Shown here: positions 21,790 to 33,600 of the stretch, one piece after another
Layout of the letters: every line of letters starts with the position of its first letter
Numbering within the stretch: position 1 is the stretch's first letter
DNA from: Achatina immaculata
Lineage: Eukaryota > Mollusca > Gastropoda > Stylommatophora > Achatinidae
Direction of reading: 5' to 3'
Assembly: GCA_009760885.1 (NCBI GenBank)
Contig: CM019714.1
Span: 6,148,812 to 6,212,811, forward strand
Length of the DNA stretch: 64,000 nt
Made by a program: the position numbers and the translations under genes
Notes under the pieces: generated by a model
Databases searched by the model: none
Told to the model about the DNA's origin: nothing
What the model saw: the letters and a program-made list of their open reading frames with translations, nothing else

Positions 21790-23395
21790 TAATCCTGGGA
21801 GTATACATGAATATGATCAAGAAATAACCACGGAAGTAAAGATGAATATGATCAAGATCTAACCATGGAAGTATAGATAAGAGTGGGCAGACTGGTCAAG
21901 ATCTAACCATGGAAGTATAGATAAGAGTGGGCAGACTGGTCAAGATCTAACCATGGAAGTATAGATAAGAGTGGGCAGACTGGTCAAGATCTAACCATGG
22001 AAGTACAGATAAGAGTGGGCAGACTGGTCAAGATCTAACCATGGAAGTATAGATGAGAGTAGTCATACATGATCAAGATCTAACCATGGAAATATAGATA
22101 AGAGTGGGCAGACATGGTCAAGATCTAACCATGGAAGTATAGATAAGAGTGGGCAGACTGGTCAAGATCTAACCATGGAAGTACAGATAAGAGTGGGCAG
22201 ACTGGTCAAGATCTAACCATGGAAGTATAGATGAGAGTAGTCATACATGATCAAGATCTAACCATGGAAATATAGATAAGAGTGGGCAGACTGGTCAAGA
22301 TCTAACCATGGAAGTATAGATAAGAGTGGGCAGACTGGTCAAGATCTAACCATGGAAGTACAGATAAGAGTGGGCAGACTGGTCAAGATCTAACCACGGA
22401 AGTATAGATAAGAGTGGGCAGACTGGTCAAGATCTAACCATGGAAGTATAGATAAGAGGGGCAGACTGGTCAAGATCTAACCATGGAAGTATAGATAAGA
22501 GTGGGCAGACTGGTCAAGATCTAGCCATGGAAGTATAGATAAGAGTGGGCAGACTGGTCAAGATCTAACCATGGAAGTATAGATAAGAGTGGGCAGACAG
22601 GTCAAGATCTAACCATGGAAGTATAGATAAGAGGGGCAGACTGGTCAAGATCTAACCATGGAAGTACAGATAAGAGTGGGCAGACTGGTCAAGATCTAAC
22701 CATGGAAGTATAGATGAGAGTAGTCATACATGATCAAGATCTAACCATGGAAATATAGATAAGAGTGGGCAGACTGGTCAAGATCTAACCATGGAAGTAT
22801 AGATAAGAGTGGGCAGACTGGTCAAGATCTAACCATGGAAGTACAGATAAGAGTGGGCAGACTGGTCAAGATCTAACCACGGAAGTATAGATAAGAGTGG
22901 GCAGACTGGTCAAGATCTAACCATGGAAGTATAGATAAGAGTGGGCAGACTGGTCAAGATCTAACCATGGAAGTATAGATAAGAGTGGGCAGACTGGTCA
23001 AGATCTAGCCATGGAAGTATAGATAAGAGTGGGCAGACTGGTCAAGATCTAACCATGGAAGTATAGATAAGAGTGGGCAGACAGGTCAAGATCTAACCAT
23101 GGAAGTATAGATAAGAGTGGGCAGACAGGTCAAGATCTAACCATGGAAGTATAGATAAGAGTGGGCAGACAGGTCAAGATCTAACCATGGAAGCATAGAT
23201 AAGAGTGGGCAGACTGGTCAAGATCTAACCATGGAAGTATAGATAAGAGTGGGCAGACTGGTCAAGATCTAACCATGGAAGTATAGATAAGAGTGGGCAG
23301 ACTGGTCAAGATCTAACCACGGAAGTATAGATAAGAGTGGGCAGACTGGTCAAGATCTAACCACGGAAGTATAGATAAGAGTAGGCAGATTGGTC
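21790..23395. repeat. 44-bp minisatellite, 1.6 kb
   Basis: About 36 copies of a unit with TGGTCAAGATCTAACCATGG and AAGTATAGATAAGAGTGGGC. A variant copy (GATGAGAGTAGTCATACATG) recurs at 22051, 22229 and 22712, so multi-unit blocks have been copied within the array. Confidence 0.95.
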
Positions 23396-23954
23396 AAGAC
23401 CTCTCCTGGGAGCAAAGATGACTGTGATCAAACTGGAAATGATCTAGCCCTCCTCTTCAAGATGCTCCTAGTAACTAACTACTTTGTACTACTTTCTAAC
23501 ATAGCTGAATGTGGATCTGCTACAATTTTTGGTCATGGAGTAACATCCTTGTCAAAGCTAAAGTGTAGGAAGATCTTCGTCCCAGCCCACAATGTAAAGA
23601 GAGACCAACCAATCATCTGTAACCAGCAATATAACACTCAAATCTCACTATCAACTTTTGTGGAGAGTTATGTAACAAAGTGATAAACCACCAACAACTT
23701 ATCAGTTTAGGATTTCCTTGATCAGCAATAAAATATTTAACATTTCTTGCCCACCATGATAATGATACCAATGTTCTGTACAGAGCTTTATGATATGTTC
23801 TGGCTTGCTCTTTCTCTCTCTCTCATTATGTACAATATCATACATACATAGATACATGTGTGTTAGACTTCAAGCAAACTACATAGAGATCAGATAAGAT
23901 ACAACAATGTAACATTAAAATCATGGCTTACAGTTATAACTTGGCCCCACTCAT
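23396..23954. other. No gene recognised
   Basis: A 97-codon plus-strand open frame (23390-23683) runs out of the array into unique sequence. It matches no family I know and has no start context or splice signals that persuade me. Confidence 0.45.
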
Positions 23955-24150
23955 ACATTCTGACACACAAACATTTTGACATGCAAACTTCATTCTGACA
24001 TACAAAGCACATTCCGACACACAAACCTCATTTTGAACCACAAACCTCACTTTAACACGCAAACTTCATTTTGACATACAAACCTTATTTTAACACACAA
24101 ACCACATTTTGACACACAAACCACATTTTGACATACAAACCTATTTGACA
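23955..24150. repeat. ~20-bp degenerate repeat
   Basis: About nine copies built on CATTTTGACACACAAACC. Confidence 0.75.
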
Positions 24151-24209
24151 AGCCAAGAGTTTTTCTCTCATAGCTATCACCACTAACATAGCTCACACTG
24201 GAGAATCAT

Positions 24210-24330
24210 GGCATGGACTTGAGTGCAAATCTCCAGTACCCCCACATGTGGCAGACCAATGCTCACAAAATCTCCAGTACCCCCACATGTGGCAGACCAA
24301 TGCTTACAAAATCTCCAGCATGTTCATGTG
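24210..24330. repeat. ~57-bp repeat, 2-3 copies
   Basis: The unit contains AAATCTCCAGTACCCCCACA and TGTGGCAGACCAATGCT. Confidence 0.75.
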
Positions 24331-24409
24331 GCAATGTAATGACTGAGTGATACAATCTTTTCTTCACATACTCCTATCAGCAGTTCTGCTCACATACTTT
24401 TACTAGACT

Positions 24410-24860
24410 GCCATTTGTCGGCAAGTAACTACTGCCAACTGTCAGCAAGTAACTACTGCCACCTGTCAGCAAGTAACTACTGCCATCTGTCAGCAAGTAA
24501 CTACTGCCACCTGTCAGCAAGTAACTACTGCCATCTGTCAGTAAGTAACTACTGCCACCTGTCAGTAAGTAACTACTGCCACCTGTCAGTAAGTAACTAC
24601 TGCCACCTGTAACAAGTAACTACTGCCACCTGTCAGTAAGTAACTACTGCCATCTGTCAGCAAGTAACTACTGCCACCTGTCAGCAAGTAACTACTGCCA
24701 TCTGTAACAAGTAACTACTGCCACCTGTCAGTAAGTAACTACTGCCATCTGTAACAAGTAACTACTGCCACCTGTCAGTAAGTAACTACTGCTGCCACCT
24801 GTCAGCAAGTAACTACTGCCACCTGTCAACAAGTAACTACTTCCACCTGTCAACAAGTAA
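24410..24860. repeat. 24-bp minisatellite
   Basis: About 18 copies of CTGTCAGCAAGTAACTACTG plus CCAC, with 22-bp variants lacking CAG. Confidence 0.93.
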
Positions 24861-24950
24861 TTATTCTAGCACATAGTGTAAAGTAAAAGCAAAGTTCTAA
24901 CAAGACATAGCCACCTAGGGGATATAGTCTATACTTTCCTGAACTTCTAC

Positions 24951-25086
24951 GCATCACACCTGGCCACCTTTCTCTTTTTTTTTCCACAAAGCTCCAGGTA
25001 CCTAACAGCTGAGTGATAGGAATGCCTCCGGCTGGATTCAGCCGCTAACCTTTGCCATGAGAGATGAGAGCATTTCATTAGCCAGG
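24951..25086 (-). mobile_element. tRNA-derived SINE, truncated copy 3
   Basis: The minus strand matches the 53.9-kb copy from the promoter region (TCTCTCATGGCAAAGG, then CCGGAGGCA) through AGGTACC to GGCCAGGTGTGATGC, where it stops. An internal A-rich stretch is expanded. The 3' third is missing. Confidence 0.7.
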
Positions 25087-25114
25087 AACCCACCATATTA
25101 TGTATAATAAAAGT

Positions 25115-25365
25115 AGCAGTTCTCTCACAAACAACATACATAAATGAACAAGTTCTCTCACAAACAACATACAAAAATGAACACTTTTCTCACAACATAC
25201 ATAAATGAACACTTTTCTCGCTACATACATAAAATAATTTTTTTCACAACACACATAACACTTTTCTCAACATACATAAAAGAACACTTTTTTCACAACA
25301 CACATAACACTTTTCTCAACATACATAAAAGAACACACTTCTCACAACATAAAAAAGAACACTAG
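25115..25365. repeat. ~33-bp degenerate repeat
   Basis: About eight copies with ACATACATAAATGAACACTT and TTCTCACAAC. Confidence 0.8.
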
Positions 25366-25614
25366 AGAAGCAAACATGTGTCACTATCTACCACATTATT
25401 TCTGTCTCAATATTTATAAACAGTTCTTAGAACTCTCAAAAATAAATATTCTTGTAAAATATAACATTAATCATAAAACCTCTTTCTTCCAAACACATTC
25501 ATGAATCACATATGGGCATAATAATGCAGACACAGACTTAAACACAAACATTATTTTTCTCAAATTCACCCTGGAACTTCAAGCTCCCATTTCCAACAAT
25601 TCTGCAGAATATCT
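25366..25614. other. No gene recognised
   Basis: AT-rich spacer between two arrays. Confidence 0.5.
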
Positions 25615-25930
25615 TCATCCAAAACCTAAAACACATGACATGACCACAAGTCATAGGACCTGACCACATCCAAAACCTAAAACACATGACATGACCACAA
25701 GTCATAAGACCTGACCGCATCCAAAACCTAAAACACATGACATGACCACAAGTCATAAGACCTGACCACATCCAAAACCTAAAACACATGACATGACCAC
25801 AAGTCATAAGACCTGACCGCATCCAAAACCTAAAACACATGACATGACCACAAGTCATAAGACCTGACCACATCCAAAACCTAAAACACATGACATGACC
25901 ACAAGTCATAAGACCTGACCGCATCCACCC
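25615..25930. repeat. 51-bp minisatellite
   Basis: Six nearly identical copies with CCAAAACCTAAAACACATGA and AAGTCATAAGACCTGACC. The 17-codon period yields an artefactual repeated protein on the minus strand. Confidence 0.93.
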
Positions 25931-26041
25931 TGAACAGATGGAGCATCAAGCTGCTTTATCAGTTCTGAAAGACATAAATTTACATGAAGCCATTTCTAAG
26001 TCATTTACACGGTTTACTTTTTGTAAACAATATCTTACATC

Positions 26042-26970
26042 TAACATCCTTCCCATGCCGTTAAACAACGTCACTGAGGACTCTTTTGGCAATTCGCCAA
26101 TTTTTCTTGTTTTTGGCAAGCTTTTTTTTCTTGTTTTTAGCAAGCTTTTCAACTTCATCAAGGGATTTTATCTGAAGTGACTAACAACCTCGAACGCAGA
26201 AGAAGAAGCATACCTACTAATTTGGCCTCTTTTAACAACGTCCTCTTTAAAGTTTCACGTGGTGAACCTTTTTTTCTTCAGCCTGTTGTGTTCCACTTGA
26301 TAGCTTGTTTTGGGATTGTTTCTTCTATCACATGACTGACATATGTCCATCTTCTTTTTCAGATCATCCATGAGACAGGCTGCTGTTTACTCATCTGACT
26401 TACTGTTCTTGAATTCACTACACTTGATACCGAGTATTTTCCTTAGGCATTTGTTCTCAAAAGAGTCTAAATTTGTCGTTTATTTCTTTAGTTGTTTTCC
26501 ATCTTTCACATGCATATATGAAGGCGGATATTACATTTGAATTGAATAATCTTAGCTTTGTTTTTGTACTACTGAGTGCCACATGTTCTCAAGATTCTTG
26601 AAGGTCAATGCTGCTTTTGTAATTCTAACTCTAACCTCCTTTCTGGTGTCACCATCCTGGTCTATGTAGCTGCTGAGGTATGCAAATTGGTTTACTTCTT
26701 CAACAGCTGCTCCTTCTATGTACATTTTTCCTTCTTGATTAATGAGAAGTTTCATTATTTTTGTTTTTTCCTTGTTTATTTCAAGTCCTATTTTACTAGC
26801 CATTGAAGACAGAATGTTTTTTTTTTCCTTGCATCGAATTCACACTGTCACTGATAAGAGTTGTGTCATCTGCAAAATCAAGATCTTCTATTTGGGTCCC
26901 ACGTGCCCGGTCAATGCCCGTTTTACCTGTGCAACATTTTTTAATTATGAAGCCTATGGTAGTTCCAAAA
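26042..26970 (-). pseudogene. LINE family C copy 2
   Basis: The minus strand encodes KIGLEINKEKTKIMKLLINQ, then EVNQFAYLSSYIDQDG and VRVRITKAALTFKNLENMW, the part of a reverse transcriptase ORF after the catalytic box. It is 5'-truncated near 26970. A foreign piece with GAACGCAGAAGAAGAAG sits at 26171-26208. It gives the uninterrupted version of the site hit by LINE A at 17.5 kb. Confidence 0.8.
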
Positions 26971-27529
26971 AGCAAGAAACAATTTACAAAAGAAAAAATA
27001 ACTATGAAACTTCCGTCCTATCTAGAAGGAAGATCTCAAGTGAACATCTGCTCTGACCAGGCATAATATATCCAAGGCTAGGAGTAATAAAAATGACTGT
27101 GCTAGGAGACAAAACTATACTGTTTAATATGTGGGTCATGAGACAACACTGTACCTTAAGCTGTGTGGTAACCATTATGAAATAGCCAGCCACCTTTGAC
27201 ATTATCAGAACTACTATACTGTCTTTGAAACCAAGCAAATATAACATGTTACATGCAACAATAAACTTAACTAAAATAACACTATATGCTTCCATGACTT
27301 GTTAAACTCTCTTTGGCCTGGTAAAACAAAATATACAGGGATCACTGGTTTGGTAAACTGAGGCGAAAGGCACATTTCTATGGAAATCAAACTTCAACAA
27401 AAAAAGAGATCATACAATTTTGTAGTTAGTTATTCTTGGACCTCATAAAGTGACAAAATGGCAAGTTCTTTAGCTACCACGAATATATATACTTAAGCAT
27501 TCATTAACTGGTTTAGATCTGGACAGTAC
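26971..27529. other. No gene recognised
   Basis: AT-rich spacer; no array, transposon domain or RNA gene visible. Confidence 0.5.
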
Positions 27530-27720
27530 TCAGTTCTAAAACATGTCTCAACATATGGTACTTGGCTGTAAAACATGTCTCAATACATGGTACATAGTTC
27601 TAAAACATGTCTCAACAGATAGTACTCAGTTCTAAAACATGCCTCAACACATGGTATTCAGTTCTAAAACATGCCTCAATACATGGTACTAAGTTCTAAA
27701 ACATGGCTGGACACATATCT
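27530..27720. repeat. 32-bp minisatellite, left part
   Basis: Five to six copies with GTACTCAGTTCTAAAACATG. It is the same family as 29128-29350; a LINE separates them. Confidence 0.85.
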
Positions 27721-27820
27721 ATATCTAGAACATGTCTCTCTGATCTATATCTAGAACATGTCTCTCTGATAGATTAAACATTTCAACAAACTTTTACAAA
27801 GACTTGGTTCTGTCCAAATA

Positions 27821-29127
27821 TCTCTCTCTCTCTCTCTCTGAACCTTAAGTGCCCAAGGCACATTGGGCTTCCGCAAGGGTTTTCCACAAATGCTTGTCCT
27901 TTGTCTTTTTTTCTGCTCTTGCCCAGGTGAGCCCTCTATTGCTCAACATCCTCTCTGTTGTTCTTCTCCATGTCTCCTTTGGCCTACCCTTACTTCTGTT
28001 CCCCTGTGGTGTCCACCTCAGTGCTATTTTTGGTAGTGAGTTGTCAGCACATGTCCCAACCATCGCCAGCGTCTTTCCTCAATAATTTCTGTAAGTGGCT
28101 TCATCTGCATTTCTGCCAACAAGATGTTATTTCTTATGGCGTTTGGCCAAATTATTTTTATAATTCTTCGTAAACATTTAGTCTGGAAAGAATTCAACTT
28201 GTTTTCTATGGTTTTGGTGATTTTCCAGCATTCACTTCCATAGAGTAGTACACTTAGAACATTACTCTTAAATATCCTGATTTTCATATTCATGCTTAGT
28301 TTTTTAGATTTCCATATAGTCTGCAGCATTGCAAAAGCCTGGATTGCTCTAATAAGTCTGCTGTTGATGTCCTCTGTGCTGTCTCCATTTTCTACTACTC
28401 TATTGCCAAGATATACAAATTCGTTGATCTCCTCCACTAACTTGCTATCTACTCTAAGTACATTTCTGTTGTTCACATTTTGTTTCATTAACTTTGTCTT
28501 TCCTACATTGATCTTTAGTCCTATGTTGTTTGCATTCTGAGTTAGCTTGTTTATTTTATCTTGCATATCTTTGTGGCTGCTTGATAGCAGACAAGTGTCG
28601 TCCGCAAAGTCAAGGTCCTCCAGCACTGTGTCAAGGGTCCATTGCATTTGTCTGATGTTGCCTCCCTCATTAACCGGTCTACTGCCAAGATAAATAATGT
28701 TGGTGATAGTACACATCCCTGTTTCACTCCTGTTTGTACCCTAAAGCTGCTGGAGGTATGTTCTCCACAGATCACTTTGCACTGAAAACCCTCATATAGG
28801 GCTTTGATTACATTCACTATCTTATGAGGAAGGCCATGCCATCTTAGGATTTTCCACAGTGCATCTCTGTTGACACCGTCAAAGGCTTTCTCAAAATCTA
28901 TAAACAATGCATATGTTGTGCTATGCCACTCATTTGCCTGTTCTAATATTTGTCTAAATACAAATATGTAGTCCATGCATGATCTTCCTTTCCTAAATTC
29001 TGCCTGCTCTTTCCAAAGTTTTCCCTCAAGTGCTGGTACAATTCTATTGATGATTATTCTGCAAAATACTTTACTGGTGAGTGGCAGTAGTGTAATGCCT
29101 CTCCAGTTCCCGCAATCTGAGGTCACC
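27821..29127 (-). pseudogene. LINE family A copy 3 (longest copy)
   Basis: The best-preserved copy. The minus strand gives NWRGITLLPLTSKVF, FRKGRSCMDYIFVFRQ, FIDFEKAFDGVNRDALW, GVKQGCVLSPTLF, DLDFADDTCLLSSS, NIGLKINVGKTKLMKQN, GSECWKITKTIENK and [10 protein letters not shown]. The catalytic FADD box is intact but lies in a different frame from the upstream part (frameshift near 28650), and the C-terminus is shifted again. A GA-repeat tail lies at the 3' end (TC run 27821-27839). 5'-truncated at the start of the reverse transcriptase domain. Confidence 0.9.
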
Positions 29128-29350
29128 ATGCCTCAACACACGGTACTCAGTTCTAAAACATGTCTCAACACATGGTACTCATTCTAAAACATGTCTCAAC
29201 ACATGGTACTCAGTTCTAAAACATGTCTCAACACATGGTACTCATTCTAAAATGTCTCATCACATGGTACTCAGTTCTAAAATATGTCTCAACACATGGT
29301 AATCAGTTCTAAAACATGCCTCAATACATGGTACTAAGTTCTAAAACATG
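29128..29350. repeat. 32-bp minisatellite, right part
   Basis: Continuation or duplicate of the 27.5-kb array. The sequence after both parts is also alike (ATTTCAACAAA...AGACTTGGTTCTGT at 27780 and 29400), so the whole locus was duplicated around the LINE. Confidence 0.8.
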
Positions 29351-29559
29351 GCTGGACAGACAGTACTCTATATCTAGAAAATGTCTCTGATAGATCAAAC
29401 ATTTCAACAAAATTTCACAAAGACTTGGTTCTGTTCAAATATGACAGGTAATTTTCACTAGCACTACTGACTTAACTTTCTCACAACATTTTACCATCTC
29501 CTTTTTCTCCACTAACCCTAAAATCTCACAACAAAGCTTCACTATCTTGTGTTACTAGA

Positions 29560-29990
29560 TTTCTTTGTCAGCCTTCAAAAGGGTGATGGTTATGTTGTGT
29601 CGCAGTTACGTGTCTACTGGCCCAAAACATCTGACATCTGCTCAATGCACTTTTATAACTGGATTCATCTTTCACTGCAATCCCTACTCACTTGGCTGGA
29701 CTACCGAGGCACCACTGGGAAGCAGAATGGGGTCTTGGCCAGCTATGGCTCACCAACCCTGATGCAAGAAGTCAGGTTTGGCTCACCAACCCTGATGCAA
29801 GAAGTCAGCTATGGCTCACCAACCCTGATGCAAGAAGTCAGTTATGGCTCACCAACCCTGATGCAAGAAGTCAGGTTTGGCTCACCAACCCTGATGCAAG
29901 AAGTCAGCTATGGCTCACCAACCCTGATGCAAGAAGTTGGCTATGGGTCACTGACCACTATTTCATTCAGCTTAAGTTGTGAGTCTTCAC
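29560..29990 (+). mobile_element. Dispersed element with internal 33-bp minisatellite, copy 1
   Basis: Left arm 29560-29754, six copies of a 33-bp unit (CACCAACCCTGATGCAAGAA), right arm to about 29990. Both arms and the unit match, in reverse orientation, the sequence at 36990-38000. No transposase is seen. Its layout resembles non-autonomous molluscan elements that carry a central tandem repeat. Confidence 0.6.
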
Positions 29991-30433
29991 TGCTGCCATG
30001 TTACTAGACTATTCTCTCACATTTCAAATAAAACTTCCCCTTCGCTGCCACACTTCAAAAACTTCACTGCTTCCTGTTACTAAACTTGGCCACCTTGTAG
30101 GAAAAACTGTAAGAATCTTGAGTGAAGATTTCTGTGAATCATTTCGTGATGATGGGAAAAAACTTGAACAAATGTTTTGAAAATTCACACGCTTACACAC
30201 ACTTACATTTTCTGGCCATTTGTAGGGATTTTTCTCTCATCAGCAGACACTGTGGAGAAAATGGCCATCGCCTCTGACAACTCCAAAGCAAGATCGAATA
30301 AGGGGGGATAAGCTCATTGAGATTGATATGTTTAAAAAACAGCTTCGGCCCGCTTTGACGTACTACCGAAATAACTCTTAAGCACAGCAAAGAAAATACA
30401 CGTCCACTTCTGGCTGACCAGCATCGCATCCAT
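29991..30433 (-). other. 3' flank / probable 3'UTR of type I receptor gene
   Basis: Follows the receptor stop codon on the minus strand. No coding signal; I could not place a polyadenylation signal with confidence. Confidence 0.4.
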
Positions 30434-30652
30434 TTATAAATGACCGCTGTAATTTCCAGAACTGTTCCCTGAACTACTTCTGCTGCTGCCGTCCAGGATT
30501 CTCGGCGACAGTTTCTCCATCTTCTCGGCATGGTGGCCAGTGGTGGACTTTAACATGCTGTACAGGTTCTTCTTGACTCTCAGGATGGTCAGACGGACTT
30601 TGGGGTTGTGGGCCCAGCATTCACAAATCAGTTTAGAAATGTCACACATCAG
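30434..30652 (-). CDS. Type I receptor last exon (kinase C-lobe end and tail)
   Basis: Encodes [20 protein letters not shown] and [10 protein letters not shown], the final kinase helices with the conserved Arg, followed by a serine/glycine-rich tail ([17 protein letters not shown]) and TAA. Acceptor TTTCAG|CTG in phase 0. The tail is longer than is usual for this family, where the kinase nearly ends the protein. Confidence 0.92.
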   Translation of the reverse strand: MMCDISKLICECWAHNPKVRLTILRVKKNLYSMLKSTTGHHAEKMEKLSPRILDGSSRSSSGNSSGNYSGHL

Positions 30653-33600
30653 CTGAAACAGGAAAATAATAGAGTTCTTCTGGTAAGACTTAGTTTTATG
30701 AAATGAATGGACAGTTACAGATACAAATGGAAAAATTCTTCACTAGAGTGGCTCATGGTCTACTGAGAGTTTTATTGTACCTACTAGTCCGATTCCATAC
30801 CTACTTTCAAGATCTTCGGTGAAATGTTTGCTGCAATAACACAGTAGTTACTGGTCTACTGAGAGTTTTATTGTAACTACTAGTCCAATTCCATACCTAT
30901 TTTCAAGATCTTCGGTGAAATGTTTGGTGCAATAACAAGTAAGTACCACAGCAGCACACACATTTGGCTGGGCCTTACAACACAAATATGACTACACGGC
31001 CACAAAACAGAACAGGTTAAAAAAAATTGTGCCGGATTTTCAAGGAGCAGATGACAAGTAAACAGAGCAGATGACAAGTAAACAGAGCAGATGACATTAA
31101 TGACACACCCAATCACAGACACATTACAAGATGAAGTCACCTGCTTGGAGGAGCTGCTTTTTTCATGTGCCACCCCACACAATTTGTTTATACATATGGA
31201 GACAGCTACATGACTGGCAGACTGATCACATGTGGAGACAGCTACATGACTGACAGACTGTGATCACATGTGGAGACAGCTGCATGACTGATAGACTGTG
31301 ATCACATGTGGAGACAGCTACATGACTGACAGACTGCTACATGACTGACAGACTGATCACATATGGAAATGGTTACATGACAGACACAAACTGATCACAT
31401 GTTGACAGCTACATACCTGACACAAACTGTGATCACATGGTGACAGCTATATGACTGATACAAATTCTGTACTCATGTGCTGACAGCTGCATGACTGATA
31501 CAGATTCATGTGCTGACAGCTGCATGACTGATACAGATTCATGTGCTGACAGTTGCATGACTGATACAGATTCATGTGCTGACAGCTGCATGACTGATAC
31601 AAATTCTGTACACATGTGCTGACAGCTGCATGACTGATACAAATTCTGTAACACATGTGCTGACTGATACAAATTCTGTAACACATGTGCTGACAGCTGC
31701 ATGACTGATACAAATTCTGTAACACATGTGATGACAGCTGCATGACTGATACAAATTCTGTAACACATGTGATGACAGCTGCATGACTGATACAAATTCT
31801 GTAACACATGTGCTGACAGCTGCATGACTGATACAAATTCTGTAACACACGTGATGACAGCTGCATGACTGATACAAATTCTGTAACACATGTGCTGACA
31901 GCTGCATGACTGATACAAATTCTGTACACAGCTGGATTCAAAAGTTCATGACAAAAAAATGAGAAGATAAGACTTATTGAATTCTCAGCTTACTTAGCTG
32001 CCCACCTTTTGAATGCCCTATCAACTTATGTAAAACTTACAAGTTATTTTCATCCTTATAACTTCAAACTTTGTCAATATCTGTTTGATATGGACTATAT
32101 GCCTCCCTAAACATAATCTAAAGTGGTTTAAAGACTGTTCTATTTTTTAACAGCTTTTCTATAAATTTTAGTTTTGAAAGAATGTAAAAATGCAAGTTTA
32201 TTTCATGCTGTTGCATAAATCAGAGTGTGGAGTGTATAGACAAGAAACAAGTTTTTTATTTATTTATGTAACCATTTAATTGTGTCTTCATGATTGTTAA
32301 TGTTTACTAATAAATGCTGAATGACTGTGACTGAGTGAAAGCTGTATGACGGGCCTGCATGCCCAATTCTTAACCCTTTGAAAATAAAGTATGTTCATTC
32401 ATTTGTTCATTCACTCTGACCATCTGTTGTGTCCTGATGGTCCCTGTGACAAAGAGATAGGAACACAGACTTACTGAATCTTTTGACCATCTATTGGGTA
32501 TTGGTGGTCTCTGTCTTTCTACGGCCACTACTCTCTTCATGTCTTCAAAGCTGGGATCTGTTGGCACTACATCCCAAAAGGGAATTCTGTATTCTTCAGC
32601 AAATGCTGGAATATAACAAATGTAATATTATTGAAACTTTTGAAAATTTATAAACTGTCCACAGAGGCAAATTCTGGACTATAATAAATATAATAAATTA
32701 TAAAAGTGACTTTCTATTTATTACATTAAAAAAATATGACATAAAAATGACAATGTCTTCTTGTCAACATGAACGCTAAATCTGGTAGCATTACGAAGGA
32801 GATGAAAGCACAGACTTACGGCGAGCTCTTCTAGCAATTTCCCATAATACCAGCCCAAAAGCATAAACGTCGACACACTTGAATGATTCAAATGAGTCTG
32901 GATTTAACGTCTCTGTTAGGACTTCTGGTGCCATGTAGCGCTTGGTGCCAACCAACTGAAATAAGATGGAGTAGGATGTAACAGATACAAAGTACAGCTC
33001 AATATCTCAGTGACTGATTATGAGATCAAAAGGGACATAGTTAATCTCCAGCTTTTTAATTTCTCTCATTTCCAGCTTTTTAATTTTTTTCATTACCTAA
33101 TTTCTAATTTCTCTAATTACTAATTTCTTTAATCTCTAGCTCTTTAATTTCTCTGATTTCAGCATTTTGATTTCTCTAAGTTCTGTTTTTCAATTTCTCC
33201 AACCTTTAGTTGTTTAATTTCTCTAATCTCTAACCTTTTAACCTCTCTAATCTTCAGCGTTTTAATTTCTCTGATCTCTGGCTTTTATTTTCTCTAATCT
33301 CTAGCTTTCTAATTTCTCTAATTTTCATTATTTAATTTCCCCCAATCTCCCATCTCTAACATTTTAACCTCTCTATCACCAGCTTTTTTAATTTCTCTAA
33401 TCTCCAGCTCCTTAATTTTTCCCATTTCCAGTCTTTCAATTCCCCTAATCTCCCATCTCTAACAATTTAACCTCTCTATCACTATCTTTTTTAATTTCTC
33501 TGATCTCCAGCTCTGTAATTTTTCCCATTTCCAGTGTTTCAAGTCCCCCAATCTTCCATTTTTAACCTATAAAGCTTAATCATCTAGTTTTGTGCTGACT

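Larger units (their letters stand above)
30653..32474 (-). other. Receptor intron 10 with several arrays
   Basis: Holds a two-copy repeat of about 95 bp (30755-30935, with CATACCTACTTTCAAGATCT), short repeats, and the arrays listed at 31195-31925. From 31930 to 32470 it is AT-rich without recognisable features. Confidence 0.7.

Noticed and set aside
21790..23395. CRISPR-like regular repeats
   Set aside because: Units are directly contiguous with no unique spacers, and the genome is eukaryotic.
23390..23683. 97-codon plus open frame
   Set aside because: Begins in a minisatellite, no recognised family, no splice partners.
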